Source: Pedobacter namyangjuensis
GTDB lineage: Bacteria; Bacteroidota; Bacteroidia; Sphingobacteriales; Sphingobacteriaceae
Length of the DNA: 64,000 nucleotides
Direction of reading: 5' to 3'
Assembly (NCBI RefSeq): GCF_003313325.1
Contig: NZ_QMHQ01000001.1
Span: 1,240,001 to 1,304,000, forward strand
The position numbers and the translations under genes are program-made. Under the pieces are notes generated by a model. That model saw nothing but the letters and a program-made list of their open reading frames with translations, did no database searches and was not told where the DNA came from. The stretch's first letter is position 1. Each line of letters opens with the position of its first letter. This document shows positions 28,350 through 38,615 of this stretch, one piece after another.

Positions 28350-31300
28350 ATGAAAAGAAAATTACTAAGTTGTTTGCTATTCTTTTTTGTTATTACGGCG
28401 ATGAAAGTCTCCGCTCAAGAAAGAATCATTACCGGAATTGTTGTGGCCAAAGATGATGGCTTGCCGATCCCGGGAGTAAGTGTTAAACTAAAAGGCACAA
28501 ACAGAGGGGTGGTTACCAACCCACAAGGGAAATATAGTATTTCTCTACCTTCTACCGGCCAAGAAGTTTTGGTTTTTAGCTACATTGGTTTCCAGGCAAG
28601 GGAAATTAATGCTAACTCAAAAACCATTGATGTTACCTTAGAATCGAGCGCAAATGCGCTAGACGAAGTTGTGATTGCTGCGGGTGGTATAAAGCGTACT
28701 GCAAGAGAGCAAGGTTATGCTACCACAAGAATCGATGCAGAAACACTGACAGCAGGTAAATCGCCAACTATTGCGGGTGGTTTAACTGGTAAAGTGCCGG
28801 GTTTGCAAGTTAACGCAACGGGTACTGGAGTAAATCCTAGTTATCGTTTGGTGCTAAGAGGCGATAGATCTATTACCGGAAATAACCAAGCGCTAATTGT
28901 GTTAGATGGGGCTGTTGTACCAAATGAACTTTTGGGAAACATCAATCCTGATGATGTGGATGATATTCAGATACTGAACGGAGCAAGTGGTGCGGCGCTT
29001 TACGGGTCTGATGCATCTAATGGAGTTTTAATTATAACCACAAAAAGAGGTAAAAAGGGAGCGCCAATCATCAAATTTTCTAATACCACGGCAGTAGAGA
29101 AAATTAGTTTTTATCCGCAGCTTCAAAACAGGTTTGGTTCTGGTACCGATGATTTTCCCGTGGTCTACGAACCAATCGAAAATCAACAATACGGTCCCGC
29201 TTTCGATGGCACACTTAGGCCGATTGGAAGACCTACCGAATCTGGCAACATTCAAATGGCTGTTTATTCACCTAGAAATGATAAGTATGATTTTTGGAAT
29301 ACGGGAGTGGCCAACCAAACAGACTTTTCTCTTTCTTTAGGAGATGATAAATCGTCAACTTACATATCTGCACAGTATTTGGATGGCGATGGAACTACGC
29401 CAAAAGACAATTACACTAGAGCTGCTTTTAGATTTAACGGCGACCGTAGTTTTAGCAAAAATTTTAGCGCTAAGTACAACGTTAGTTTTACGCAGAATAA
29501 GTACAATACTACAAATTCTACGAGCTCTATGTATCAGTTTTTGCTAAACACACCTGCGCAAATTCCTTTGTTAACCTATACCGATTGGCAGAATCCAGAT
29601 AGCTGGGCAAATCCAAACAACTATTACAACGACTATTATGAAAATCCTTATTGGGTAATTGACGGCTATAGACAAGCTACAAAAAATGACTATTTAACCG
29701 GCTTGTTGGAATTTAACTACAAACCTTTGGAATGGCTGAACCTAACCTATAGAGCTTCATTAAGTAATCGTTATTACGAAAATAAAAATTCTAACAGGGG
29801 ATTTGTATATTCTGCTTACGCATTGTCTACTTCGGCAAAAACAAATGAGGGAAGTTCTGTTAACGATAACTTGTTTCAAAACAGCAATTTTAGCACCGAC
29901 TTTATTGCCAACATGAAAAAAGATATAAAGGATTTTTCAATTAATTTTTTAGCAGCAGCATCACTAAGAAGTTTTACTTCTAAGGATTTGTATGCTTCTG
30001 GTGGGGGGTTGCAAGTGCCAGAATTATACAATCTATCCAATATTACGGGTACGCCAGGTGCTTCCGAATCTAATTCTAATACACGTCAATATGGTGTATG
30101 GGGAGATTTAACCGTAGGGTTTAAAAAATACCTTTATTTACATGTTACCGGCAGAAATGATTGGGTATCTATTCTAGCGCCTGCAAATAGATCTTTCTTC
30201 TATCCGGCGGTAGACGTTTCTTTTATTCCTACAGATGCTTTTGATTTCTTGAAAGGCAGTAAAGTATTGGATTATTTGAAATTAAGAGGTGGATACTCTA
30301 AAGTTGGTAACGTAAACGTTGGTACTTACGGTTTGCTTGCAACATTTGGTTCGCAAACTGGTTATGGTTATGGAACAGGATTTACACCTAGCTCGCGTAT
30401 TGTTTCTAACGATTTAAAGCCAGAGATTACTACTGGTTATGAATTTGGTGCAGACTTTAGATTATTTAAAGGAAAAGTTGATGGAACGGCAACCTATTAT
30501 AAAACCAGTTCAACTGGACAAGCAATTACCGCAGGTATTACACCATCAACTGGTTATAGTACTTACTTGCTAAATGCTGGTGAATTGCAAAATGAAGGTT
30601 TAGAAGGCGCATTGCACATTACGCCAATTAACGATGGAAAATGGAGGTTAGTTGTTGGTGGTAATTACACACACAACATTAACAAATTAATATCTCTAAC
30701 ACAAGATTTAACCCGTATAGGTGTTAGCGGTAGCGGAACTATTTTTGGAGACACTTTTGTTCAAACGTATCCAATTATTATCGGAACAGATTATATAAGA
30801 GACTCTGAAGGCCGAGTAGTGGTAGACAGGAATACAGGATATCCGACAGGTACCACCACGGGTAATGTTTTGGGTAATACGCAACCTAAACACAGACTTG
30901 GGCTGGACTTTAACTTGTCTTGGAAAGGATTGGCATTATCTGGTTTATTTGAATATCGAGGCGGTTTTGTTCAATACAGTTCGGCAGCTTCAACCTATGA
31001 TTTTTCTGGTTCAAGTATTCGTACCGTTTACTACAACAGAGAGAAGTTTGTTTTTCCAAACTCTTCTTATTTAGATCCTGTAACAAATACCTACGTTGCA
31101 AATACGGATGTTACTGTTTCGTCTGGTAACTCTGGTTTTTGGTCAAGCAGCCCACGTTTTAGTGGCGTAACTAGTAACTCAATTTATAAAGGAAACTATT
31201 GGAAGTTAAGAGAGCTTGCAGTTTCTTACAAACTGCCATCGTCTGTGTTAAGTAATGTAAAGTTCGTAAAAACTGCCACTATCAGTGCACAAGGCAGAAA

Positions 31301-31448
31301 CTTATTTATTTGGGCGCCAGAATCAAATACCTGGGGAGATCCTGATGTAAGTAGCAACGGCTCTGGAAGTAATGCAGTAGGTATAACTTCATTGTCGGCA
31401 ACGCCACCTACAAGATACTTTGGTGGTACTATTTCATTAACTTTTTAA
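28350..31448 (+). CDS. SusC/RagA-family TonB-dependent outer-membrane transporter
   Basis: A 1032-residue outer-membrane receptor with a signal peptide ending near VSAQ. A carboxypeptidase-like/CNA repeat (about 25-105: ITGIVVAKDDGLPIPGVSV) comes first. The plug follows at about 110-230, with LRGDRSITGNNQALIVLDG and GASGAALYGSDASNGVLIITTK, then the 22-strand barrel. It has no STN domain, so it does not use FecR signalling directly. It heads a SusC-SusD-DUF1735 operon. The substrate is unknown because no hydrolase is linked. Confidence 0.95.
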   Translation: MKRKLLSCLLFFFVITAMKVSAQERIITGIVVAKDDGLPIPGVSVKLKGTNRGVVTNPQGKYSISLPSTGQEVLVFSYIGFQAREINANSKTIDVTLESSANALDEVVIAAGGIKRTAREQGYATTRIDAETLTAGKSPTIAGGLTGKVPGLQVNATGTGVNPSYRLVLRGDRSITGNNQALIVLDGAVVPNELLGNINPDDVDDIQILNGASGAALYGSDASNGVLIITTKRGKKGAPIIKFSNTTAVEKISFYPQLQNRFGSGTDDFPVVYEPIENQQYGPAFDGTLRPIGRPTESGNIQMAVYSPRNDKYDFWNTGVANQTDFSLSLGDDKSSTYISAQYLDGDGTTPKDNYTRAAFRFNGDRSFSKNFSAKYNVSFTQNKYNTTNSTSSMYQFLLNTPAQIPLLTYTDWQNPDSWANPNNYYNDYYENPYWVIDGYRQATKNDYLTGLLEFNYKPLEWLNLTYRASLSNRYYENKNSNRGFVYSAYALSTSAKTNEGSSVNDNLFQNSNFSTDFIANMKKDIKDFSINFLAAASLRSFTSKDLYASGGGLQVPELYNLSNITGTPGASESNSNTRQYGVWGDLTVGFKKYLYLHVTGRNDWVSILAPANRSFFYPAVDVSFIPTDAFDFLKGSKVLDYLKLRGGYSKVGNVNVGTYGLLATFGSQTGYGYGTGFTPSSRIVSNDLKPEITTGYEFGADFRLFKGKVDGTATYYKTSSTGQAITAGITPSTGYSTYLLNAGELQNEGLEGALHITPINDGKWRLVVGGNYTHNINKLISLTQDLTRIGVSGSGTIFGDTFVQTYPIIIGTDYIRDSEGRVVVDRNTGYPTGTTTGNVLGNTQPKHRLGLDFNLSWKGLALSGLFEYRGGFVQYSSAASTYDFSGSSIRTVYYNREKFVFPNSSYLDPVTNTYVANTDVTVSSGNSGFWSSSPRFSGVTSNSIYKGNYWKLRELAVSYKLPSSVLSNVKFVKTATISAQGRNLFIWAPESNTWGDPDVSSNGSGSNAVGITSLSATPPTRYFGGTISLTF

Positions 31449-31459
31449 CATTACAGATT

Positions 31460-33046
31460 ATGAAAAGAATTTTAAACATATCAATAATCTTGCTTCTTGT
31501 TGTCGGCTTTAGCAGTTGCAAGAAGGATTATTTAGACATTAATGATAATCCCAATTCGGCAACATCGTCTACTCCACAGCTTGTTTTGCCAGCGGTATTA
31601 AACAACATGGGAGGTAACTACCTAACTTATTTTAGTTATGGTGGTTATATGGTAGGATACATGGCTAATGCTGGGGGTTATTCTTTTGTAGGTAGCGCTA
31701 CAATTACATATAACTACAATAATAACAGTAATACAGGTTTGTTTACTGCTGCGTATTCAGATTTAAGAAGTTTGCAGTACATTATTAAATCTACAACCGA
31801 CCAACCACAGTATGTTTTGTATAATTCGGTAGCTAGAATTCTGAAGTCTTATTATTATCAGCTTTTGGTGGATGAGTATGGCAACGTACCTTACAGTGAA
31901 GCACTTTTGGGTGCGGATAATGTAACGCCTCATTATGATGATGCCGCAACTATCTATCAAGATTTGATTAAGCAAATTGATGAGTCGATCTTACAGCTAA
32001 GAACATTTGGCTCATCAAGTTCTGTTACTGCATTAGGTACTTCTGATATCGTTTTTGGTGGAAATACTACGAAGTGGATTCAGTTTGCCAATAACATCAA
32101 GCTCCGAATATTAACTAGAGCTCAAAATAGTTCGTTAACGTCATTTGTTAATAATGCATTCGGAACTTTTTCTGCAGAAGGGTTTATGTTGGACGATGTT
32201 TTAATACAGCCAGGCTACATAAGTACAGCGGCAACTCAAAATCCACTCTGGAATTCTTATCAGTCAACTTACACCGGAGCATCAGTAGCTCAATCTGTAA
32301 TTCCATCAACTTGGATCCACAGCTTTTACAATGGTACTAAGCTTAGCGATGCAGGCAGAGGTACATTAATTTACAGAGCATTTTCGGGTAACCCAGTAAG
32401 AGGACAGTTAGGAGTGGAGAGCAATCCGGTTTGGGGTAGTGCACCAAATTGGTACGTTGGAACAGGGACGGGTACAGCCTCTACAGAAGCAAGAGGCTTG
32501 TTGAAGAGCCGTGTAATGGGCTTGTTATTTTTCTCAGCAGCTGAAACACATTTTCTATTGGCCGAAGCGGCATTAAAAGGTCATGTGTTATCTGGTTCAG
32601 CATCTGCAAACTTTGAAAGTGGTATAAAAGCTTCTTACAATTACCTTAATAAATCTGGCACAACAACTACATCGTCAACCACTGCCGTTTTAGATGCTTA
32701 TTTAAATACGTATAAAACAAATAACGCCACCAGTTATTTGGTTAACTATAATTTAGCAACAACAGATGCAGAGCGTTTAGAAGCAATTATTACGCAAAAA
32801 TACATTGCACTAAATTTTGTGAATGGTTTTGAGGCTTGGCAGGAATATAAGCGTACAGGTTATCCTAGAGTTTCTGGTACCGCGGCAACTACCACTTTTG
32901 CTTCGACACAATCTGTTGGTTCAACACCAGATAGATTACCAGTAAGAAGTTTGTATCCTACAACAGAATATAACTTAAACCCAAATGTTCCGCCAGTTGC
33001 TAGCATTGACGCTTTTACGACAAAGATTTTTTGGGATAATAACTAA
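31460..33046 (+). CDS. SusD/RagB-family nutrient-binding lipoprotein (SusD-like 2 type)
   Basis: A 528-residue surface lipoprotein (signal ending VVGFSSC) that forms the lid on the SusC barrel. The start KKDYLDINDNPNSATSSTPQLVLPAVLNNM and the FLLAEAALKG and AIITQKYIALNFVNGFEAWQEYKRTGYPR motifs are typical of the SusD-like 2 subgroup. It begins 11 bp after SusC. Confidence 0.93.
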   Translation: MKRILNISIILLLVVGFSSCKKDYLDINDNPNSATSSTPQLVLPAVLNNMGGNYLTYFSYGGYMVGYMANAGGYSFVGSATITYNYNNNSNTGLFTAAYSDLRSLQYIIKSTTDQPQYVLYNSVARILKSYYYQLLVDEYGNVPYSEALLGADNVTPHYDDAATIYQDLIKQIDESILQLRTFGSSSSVTALGTSDIVFGGNTTKWIQFANNIKLRILTRAQNSSLTSFVNNAFGTFSAEGFMLDDVLIQPGYISTAATQNPLWNSYQSTYTGASVAQSVIPSTWIHSFYNGTKLSDAGRGTLIYRAFSGNPVRGQLGVESNPVWGSAPNWYVGTGTGTASTEARGLLKSRVMGLLFFSAAETHFLLAEAALKGHVLSGSASANFESGIKASYNYLNKSGTTTTSSTTAVLDAYLNTYKTNNATSYLVNYNLATTDAERLEAIITQKYIALNFVNGFEAWQEYKRTGYPRVSGTAATTTFASTQSVGSTPDRLPVRSLYPTTEYNLNPNVPPVASIDAFTTKIFWDNN

Positions 33047-33062
33047 CACAAACTGAAAAGAA

Positions 33063-33980
33063 ATGAAAAGATATTTAAAATTATATAGTGCAATTTTGGT
33101 TTTAGGGATTTCCCTTTTTACTTCTTGCGCAAAAGAAGCCAATCAATTCACAAATGATGGTAACGGGGGTGAAAACGGAATTGTTGAGCTGGCTGATTTG
33201 GTACCGCGTGCTTCTTCAACAGCTTATGCGTCTGTTACAAAATCATTTTTGTCTCAACCGGAAGTAGACTGCCCGATTGTTGTAAATTATACAGGGGTAA
33301 ATGGTGCGCCAGAAGATGTTACCATAACGCTTGGCTTAGACAATTCAATTGTTGCAACTAATACGGCATTGACGGTATTGCCTACAAGTCTTTACACGCC
33401 ATCATCATTTACATTAACTATCCCAAAGGGACAAAAATCTGCAACACTTAACCTGAAATTAAAAACATCACAGTTTAATTTTGCTTTAACTTATGCACTA
33501 GGGATTAAGATTTTATCTACGTCCAAGGGTATATTAAGCAGAAACTATGGCTCGGGTATTTTCATTATCGGTGCAAAAAACGCTTACGATGGTATTTACA
33601 CCGTGGAAGCTGGTAGTTCAGTGTTACGTTATTCTAATCCAACTACACCTACCGTTAACGATGTATTAAACGGTAGTTTAGCTGGGAATCCTAATATGAC
33701 ATTAACTACAGCAACTGCTAACTCTGTGGTAATTACAAACTTAAGATGGGCTGGTGGTACTTCAAGTGTTTCTGGTATCGAATCGTTAACTGCTACAGTA
33801 GATCCGGTTACAAATTTAGTTACCATGTCATCTGGAGTGAATGCAACATTAGTAAACAGAACGGGAATGGATAACAGATACGATCCTGTTACCAAAACAT
33901 TTAGATTAAATTTCCATTGGAACCTGACAAGTACAAAGCGAGAAGTTGCTTTAGTGTTGAAGTACTCTGGAGCAAGATAA
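33063..33980 (+). CDS. DUF1735-containing surface lipoprotein (BT_3987-like)
   Basis: A 305-residue lipoprotein (signal ending LFTSC). An N-terminal DUF1735-like beta-sandwich (about 55-165) contains TLGLDNSIVATNTA and the SFTLTIPKGQKSATLNLKL strand pattern. A C-terminal domain starting GIYTVEAGS resembles DUF4361. These proteins accompany SusC/SusD and are thought to bind glycans at the surface. It is the last gene of the operon before a strong terminator. Confidence 0.82.
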   Translation: MKRYLKLYSAILVLGISLFTSCAKEANQFTNDGNGGENGIVELADLVPRASSTAYASVTKSFLSQPEVDCPIVVNYTGVNGAPEDVTITLGLDNSIVATNTALTVLPTSLYTPSSFTLTIPKGQKSATLNLKLKTSQFNFALTYALGIKILSTSKGILSRNYGSGIFIIGAKNAYDGIYTVEAGSSVLRYSNPTTPTVNDVLNGSLAGNPNMTLTTATANSVVITNLRWAGGTSSVSGIESLTATVDPVTNLVTMSSGVNATLVNRTGMDNRYDPVTKTFRLNFHWNLTSTKREVALVLKYSGAR

Positions 33981-34079
33981 TAACCCGAAGATGTTAGGCG
34001 TCGAATTTAAACCTGACATCTTTACATCACCTTGTAAAAGCATACTCCCTTAAATTTGGGTAGTTAGTATAGTTATAAT

Positions 34080-34118
34080 ATAGAGGTCTGACTGGATGGT
34101 CGACCTCTATTTTTTTTT
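34080..34118 (+). terminator. terminator of the SusC-SusD-DUF1735 operon
   Basis: ATAGAGGTC (34080-34088) pairs with GACCTCTAT (34102-34110), followed by a run of T's. Confidence 0.9.
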
Positions 34119-34123
34119 AAGTT

Positions 34124-35242
34124 TTATTCCCACTTAAAAGTTTTTACCGCAACGGCGTAAATTCCTATTCCCCACACCAAAATTATAAGCATTTGTTGCT
34201 TTACGTCCCATAATCCGGCCCCTTCAAAGGCAACTTTACGCATGGCATCATTTAAGTAGGTTAAAGGCAAAGCTCTGCTTATGGGTTGTAACCAAGTTGG
34301 AAAAGCATCTATACTAAAAAATGTACCCGATAATAAAAACTGTGGCAGGGTAATGATGTTCGAAATAGGAGGGATGGTACTTTCGCTCTTAGCCAATCCC
34401 GATACTACAAATCCAAATCCCATAAAAACAATTACGCCCATGGTAGAGAGTAAAAGCATATTTAGAACAGTTATAGCGCCATGAACCAGCGTAAATTTAA
34501 AAAGGAAGTGTCCTATCAGAATAATAAATAATGCACCCATTAAACTAAAGCCTATACGGGCAATTGCTTCGCCAATAACAATGCTTGAGCGTTTTACTGG
34601 TGTGGCAAAAAAACGCTTGATAACCAAATTCTGACGTAAACTGAAAAATACAAATGCTGTACCGAAAACACCGGTGCTTAGTAACGAAAATCCAAGTTGT
34701 CCAGGTAAAATAAAATCGATGGTCCTATAAAGACGACCTGTAACGGTATTCGATCTGATTTCGGTAACAGTGGGCTTTAAGTTTTGGTTATTTAAGTTAT
34801 AAGATATTTCATTAAGAATAGACTTTAGGATATTTCCTTTATCCATTGATGCTGAGGTATAAGTTACGTTTGTGAAATATGCAGGCACACCATTGGCATT
34901 TTTTTCTACCATAATAACAGCGTCGTAGTTGCCCTTTTCTAACTTATTATCAATTTCCTTTTTGCTGTCGGTTTTGTTAAGTCTAACTAAGCCTGTTTTC
35001 TCTAAAGCAATAATAACAGGGTTTTGCATATCAGATCCCGGAGCAAGAGCAATATCTAATTTGGTGCCACCGCCACCTAAAAATCCAAAAACCAAAATAA
35101 AAATTAAAGGAAATGCTAATGTGAAAATTACAGCAGATGGACTGCGCATAATAGAACGTAAACTTGCTTTAGCCAATGCTAAAGTAGCCTTAGTATCATT
35201 GTAATTCGTTTTTGTAGGCGTTGGTATATTTTTGTTATTCAT
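34124..35242 (-). CDS. ABC-2 type transporter permease
   Basis: A 372-residue inner-membrane permease. One N-terminal helix (about 35-55) is followed by a periplasmic loop (about 65-180) and then five helices. The late segment contains SNIITLPQFLLSGTFFSIDAFPTWLQPISRALPLTYLNDAMR, the classic ABC-2 motif. Its ATP-binding partner lies just upstream on the same strand (49 bp). Probably an exporter of a drug or lipid; the substrate is unknown. Confidence 0.92.
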   Translation of the reverse strand: MNNKNIPTPTKTNYNDTKATLALAKASLRSIMRSPSAVIFTLAFPLIFILVFGFLGGGGTKLDIALAPGSDMQNPVIIALEKTGLVRLNKTDSKKEIDNKLEKGNYDAVIMVEKNANGVPAYFTNVTYTSASMDKGNILKSILNEISYNLNNQNLKPTVTEIRSNTVTGRLYRTIDFILPGQLGFSLLSTGVFGTAFVFFSLRQNLVIKRFFATPVKRSSIVIGEAIARIGFSLMGALFIILIGHFLFKFTLVHGAITVLNMLLLSTMGVIVFMGFGFVVSGLAKSESTIPPISNIITLPQFLLSGTFFSIDAFPTWLQPISRALPLTYLNDAMRKVAFEGAGLWDVKQQMLIILVWGIGIYAVAVKTFKWE

Positions 35243-35290
35243 GTCAATTTTGTTTGGGTTTAAGAAAATAGAAAGCTAATTGAAGATAAT

Positions 35291-36055
35291 TTACTCTCTC
35301 CATTCTTGTCCGGTTAAACTGATAAAAACATCTTCCAGATTTGCTTTTTTAACCTCTTTTTTTCTCTCGAAACCGCTAGCAATTAGGTTGTCAATTAACT
35401 TGTCGGGCGTATCTAAGGCAATGATCTGACCTCGCTCTACAAAGGCAACTCTATCGCATAGTTGCTCTGCTTCATCCATATAATGCGTGGTAATTACCAC
35501 CGTAGTACCTTGATTTCTGATATCTATAATTAAATCCCAAAGATTTCTTCTAGCTTGAGGGTCTAAACCTGTTGTCGGTTCATCCAGGAAAATAATTTTT
35601 GGAGAATTAATTAGGGTAGTGGCAATAGAAAAACGTTGTTTTTGACCGCCAGATAGCGCTTTATATTTTGCTTTGGCTTTATCCTGCAAGTTCACTTTAC
35701 CTAACATTTCCATAGGGTCAATATCCGACCCGTATAATCCAGCAAATAATTCTAAAAGCTCAACTAAATTTAAATTTGGGTAGTAACCTGCCGCCTGAAG
35801 TTGTACGCCAATAATTTGTTTAATGGCATTTGCATCGTTGTCTATAGAAAAACCATTTACCAGTACTTCTCCCGAAGTTTTCTCTCTCAGGGTTTCAATG
35901 ATTTCTAGTGTCGTAGTTTTGCCAGCACCGTTGGGGCCAAGTAAACCAAAAATCTCATTTTCGTAAACATCAAAGCTTAAGCCTTGCACCGCTTTAAAAT
36001 CGTTATAGTTTTTAACAAGGTTTTTAACGCTTATTATCGCATTTTTCTGTTCCAT
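35291..36055 (-). CDS. ABC transporter ATP-binding protein
   Basis: A 254-residue ATPase with Walker A GPNGAGKTTT, signature LSGGQKQR, Walker B IIFLDEPTTGLD and the switch His in VVITTHYMDEAEQLCDR. The C-terminal EDVFISLTGQEWRE is typical of DrrA/CcmA-like exporters with ABC-2 permeases, one of which follows on the same strand. Confidence 0.94.
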   Translation of the reverse strand: MEQKNAIISVKNLVKNYNDFKAVQGLSFDVYENEIFGLLGPNGAGKTTTLEIIETLREKTSGEVLVNGFSIDNDANAIKQIIGVQLQAAGYYPNLNLVELLELFAGLYGSDIDPMEMLGKVNLQDKAKAKYKALSGGQKQRFSIATTLINSPKIIFLDEPTTGLDPQARRNLWDLIIDIRNQGTTVVITTHYMDEAEQLCDRVAFVERGQIIALDTPDKLIDNLIASGFERKKEVKKANLEDVFISLTGQEWRE

Positions 36056-36171
36056 GGTTTAAAATTAGTAAGGTTTGTGCGAATAGAAAATGATTTTTGC
36101 CTAAACGGCATTAATATGTTGATGAAATGATGCTTGAAAAGGATGGACGGTTTTATAAAAAATCTTAAATC

Positions 36172-36205
36172 AAAAAGGATGTTTGCCTTCACAAACATCC
36201 TTTTT
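36172..36205 (-). terminator. terminator after carA
   Basis: AAAAAGGATGTTTG (36172-36185) pairs with CAAACATCCTTTTT (36192-36205). The minus strand reads stem then T-run, 64 bp past the carA stop. The structure is symmetric and could work both ways. Confidence 0.88.
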
Positions 36206-36268
36206 ATTATTTAAAGTTTGGGTAAAAAAATGCTAGAGCTTCAACTTCGTTAGCTTCAGCCTTTTTTA

Positions 36269-37381
36269 TTACCAAGCTAGTTCGCCTTTAACCATGCTCA
36301 CAAAATCATCAAACAAATAACGAGAATCGTGTGGGCCTGGAGAAGATTCTGGGTGATATTGAACCGAGAAAGCTTTTTTGCCTTTTACACGGATACCTTC
36401 TATAGAGTCGTCGTTTAAATTAACGTGTGTAATTTCAACTTTGTCAGATTTTCTAACCTCATCTGGTATAACACCAAAACCATGGTTTTGAGAGGTTACC
36501 TCGCAATGGTTTTTAATAATGTTTTTCACAGGGTGATTTAACCCACGATGACCGTTGAACATTTTCATGGTTCCAATTCCATTAGCTTCCGCCAACAATT
36601 GGTGGCCAAGGCAAATACCAAATAATGGTTTATCAGCCTCTAAAATAGATTTTACCGTATCAATTGCGTAATCCATTGCGCTCGGATCGCCAGGGCCATT
36701 TGAAATAAAATAACCGTTCGCTCCCCACTCATCCATTTCGGCAAAGGTTGTTTTGGCAGGATAAACTTTTACGTAGATATCTCTATCATCAAAATTGCGT
36801 AAGATGTTTTTCTTAATGCCTAAATCTAAAGCTGCTATCTTATAATTAGCTTCTGGATTACCGTAGTAGTACGCTTCTTTGGTAGAAACCTGAGATGAAA
36901 GCTCTAAACCGCTCATATCTGGTACCTCTGCAAGTTTTTTCTTTAATTGTTGCAAGTCGGTAATTTCAGATGAAATGATAGCATTCATTGCACCCTTGTT
37001 TCTAATATGACGAACCAAAGCCCTGGTGTCAATTTCAGAAATACCTACAATGTTTTCGCTTTGAAAATTGTCCTGAATAGATTCCGAAGCTTCTTTTCTG
37101 CTATACTGAATGTTAAAGTTTTTGCAAACCAAGCCGGCAATTTTTATCGAGCCAGATTCAATTTCGTCTTTGTGCATGCCGTAGTTACCAATATGTGCAT
37201 TAGTGGTAACCATTATCTGGCCAAAGTAAGAGGGATCCGTAAAAACCTCCTGATAGCCAGTCATGCCAGTGTTAAAGCAAATTTCGCCAGTTGTTGTACC
37301 AATTTTTCCGGCAGCTTTACCATAAAAAACAGTGCCATCGGCCAATAACAAAATAGCTGGTAACTTGGTGTAGTTAGTCAT
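36269..37381 (-). CDS. carA: carbamoyl-phosphate synthase small subunit
   Basis: A 370-residue glutaminase subunit that supplies ammonia to CarB for carbamoyl phosphate (arginine and pyrimidine synthesis). The amidotransferase domain has the nucleophile C257 in GICLGHQ and the His/Glu in QYHPESSPGPHD (H343, E345). The N-terminal LADGTVFYGKAAG and NTGMTGYQEVFTDPSY are typical. carB is not adjacent within the window. The gene is flanked upstream by a long repeat array. Confidence 0.97.
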   Translation of the reverse strand: MTNYTKLPAILLLADGTVFYGKAAGKIGTTTGEICFNTGMTGYQEVFTDPSYFGQIMVTTNAHIGNYGMHKDEIESGSIKIAGLVCKNFNIQYSRKEASESIQDNFQSENIVGISEIDTRALVRHIRNKGAMNAIISSEITDLQQLKKKLAEVPDMSGLELSSQVSTKEAYYYGNPEANYKIAALDLGIKKNILRNFDDRDIYVKVYPAKTTFAEMDEWGANGYFISNGPGDPSAMDYAIDTVKSILEADKPLFGICLGHQLLAEANGIGTMKMFNGHRGLNHPVKNIIKNHCEVTSQNHGFGVIPDEVRKSDKVEITHVNLNDDSIEGIRVKGKKAFSVQYHPESSPGPHDSRYLFDDFVSMVKGELAW

Positions 37382-37726
37382 TTTTTATAACAATAAGAGT
37401 TGAATGTGAAAAGCTCTTGCTCCTTTTGGAGGTAAGCGAATTAAGGAAAAAAGGAATGGAATTTGGTAACGAGCTACCGTTTTTAAATGCTAAAAAAGAA
37501 GTCTGACCGAACTCATTCATTTCAGGATACAAAGGTAGTTTTTTGACATCATTTTATAAAGGTTTTTTTACGTTTTTTGCATTTTTTATAAATGGGTAGT
37601 TTAAGCCTAGTTATGGTTAAGGGTTAATTCGGTACCGACAGATTTATAATAAAGATATCTATGCCATTTCTATTCAACTGTGGCTATCAGTTGCTAGCTG
37701 ATATTATAATTGTTTGCTTGTTAGTC
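37382..37726. other. intergenic region between carA and repeat array
   Basis: About 345 bp without a gene. It must hold the carA promoter on the minus strand. Near the right end, 37678-37726 is a decayed partial copy of the repeat unit that follows (GTGGCTATCAGTTGCTAGC, then TTGTTTGCTTGTTAGTC). Confidence 0.45.
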
Positions 37727-38425
37727 CTAACCACCGATGCGCACAGATGGACAGAGATTTTACGAATTCATCTGTGTTTATTCTTTTTATCTGTGGTTAA
37801 CAGTTACCAATCGAATGTTATCATTTTATTAGAATTGGTTGCTTTTTAATACTAACCACCGATGCGCACAGATGGACACAGATTTTACGAATCATCTGTG
37901 TTTATTCTTTTTATCTGTGGTTAACAGTTACCAATCGAATGTTATCATTTTATTAGAATTGGTTGCTTTTTAATACTAACCACGGATGCGCACAGATGGA
38001 CACAGATTTTACCAATTCATCTGTGTTTATTCTTTTATCTGTGGTTAACAGTTACCAATCGAATGTTATCATTTTATTCTAATTGTTTGCTTGTTAGTCC
38101 TAACCACGGATGCGCACAGATGGACACAGATTTTACGAATTCATCTGTGTTTATTCTTTTTATCTGTGGTTAACAGTTACCAATTGAATGTTATGATTTT
38201 ATAGAATTGGTTGCTTATTAATACTAACCACCGATGCACACAGATGGACACAGATTTTACGAGTTCATCTGTGTTTATTCTTTTTATCTGTGGTTAACGA
38301 CTACCAATTGAATGTTATCATTTTATTAGAATTGGTTGCTTTTTAATACTAACCACCGATGCACATAGATGGACACAGATTTTACGAATTTATCTGTGTT
38401 TATCTTTTTATTTGTGGTTAACGTT
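37727..38425 (+). repeat. six tandem copies of a ~124-bp hairpin unit
   Basis: Units start with CTAACCACCGATGC or close variants at 37727, 37852, 37976, 38100, 38224 and 38349, so the period is 124-125 bp. Each unit holds an imperfect palindrome: TAACCAC...CACAGATGGACACAGAT on the left and ATCTGTG...ATCTGTGGTTA on the right. A linker with GTTACCAATCGAATGTTATC joins the units. The copies differ by a few substitutions and 1-bp indels. The single hairpin resembles a repeat scattered through many bacterial genomes; a head-to-tail array of six is unusual. Confidence 0.95.
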
Positions 38426-38615
38426 GCTCATTCATTTTTACTAACGACACACAAAGATATTGCTTGGTCCATCTCTGCATTTATTTTAGCTGTTGTTTCC
38501 ATATTGCAACTCAAATATTCTCATCAACCTTTTCTAAATTGTTAATCTCGATCTTTTATCCTTGTTCTTTATTCCAAATAATAAACCATAAGTTTGCCTT
38601 ACTAAACAAAATCAA

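Noticed and set aside
29134..29547. Open frames inside the first SusC gene in other phases
   Set aside because: They overlap a full-length, clearly conserved SusC coding sequence.
37661..37849. Open frame of 62 codons at the left end of the tandem repeat array
   Set aside because: It runs through repeat units, has no ribosome-binding site or recognisable domain, and the frame does not persist through the other copies.
37727..38425. Possible CRISPR array
   Set aside because: The whole 124-bp unit is repeated, linker included. There are no unique spacers and no cas genes nearby.
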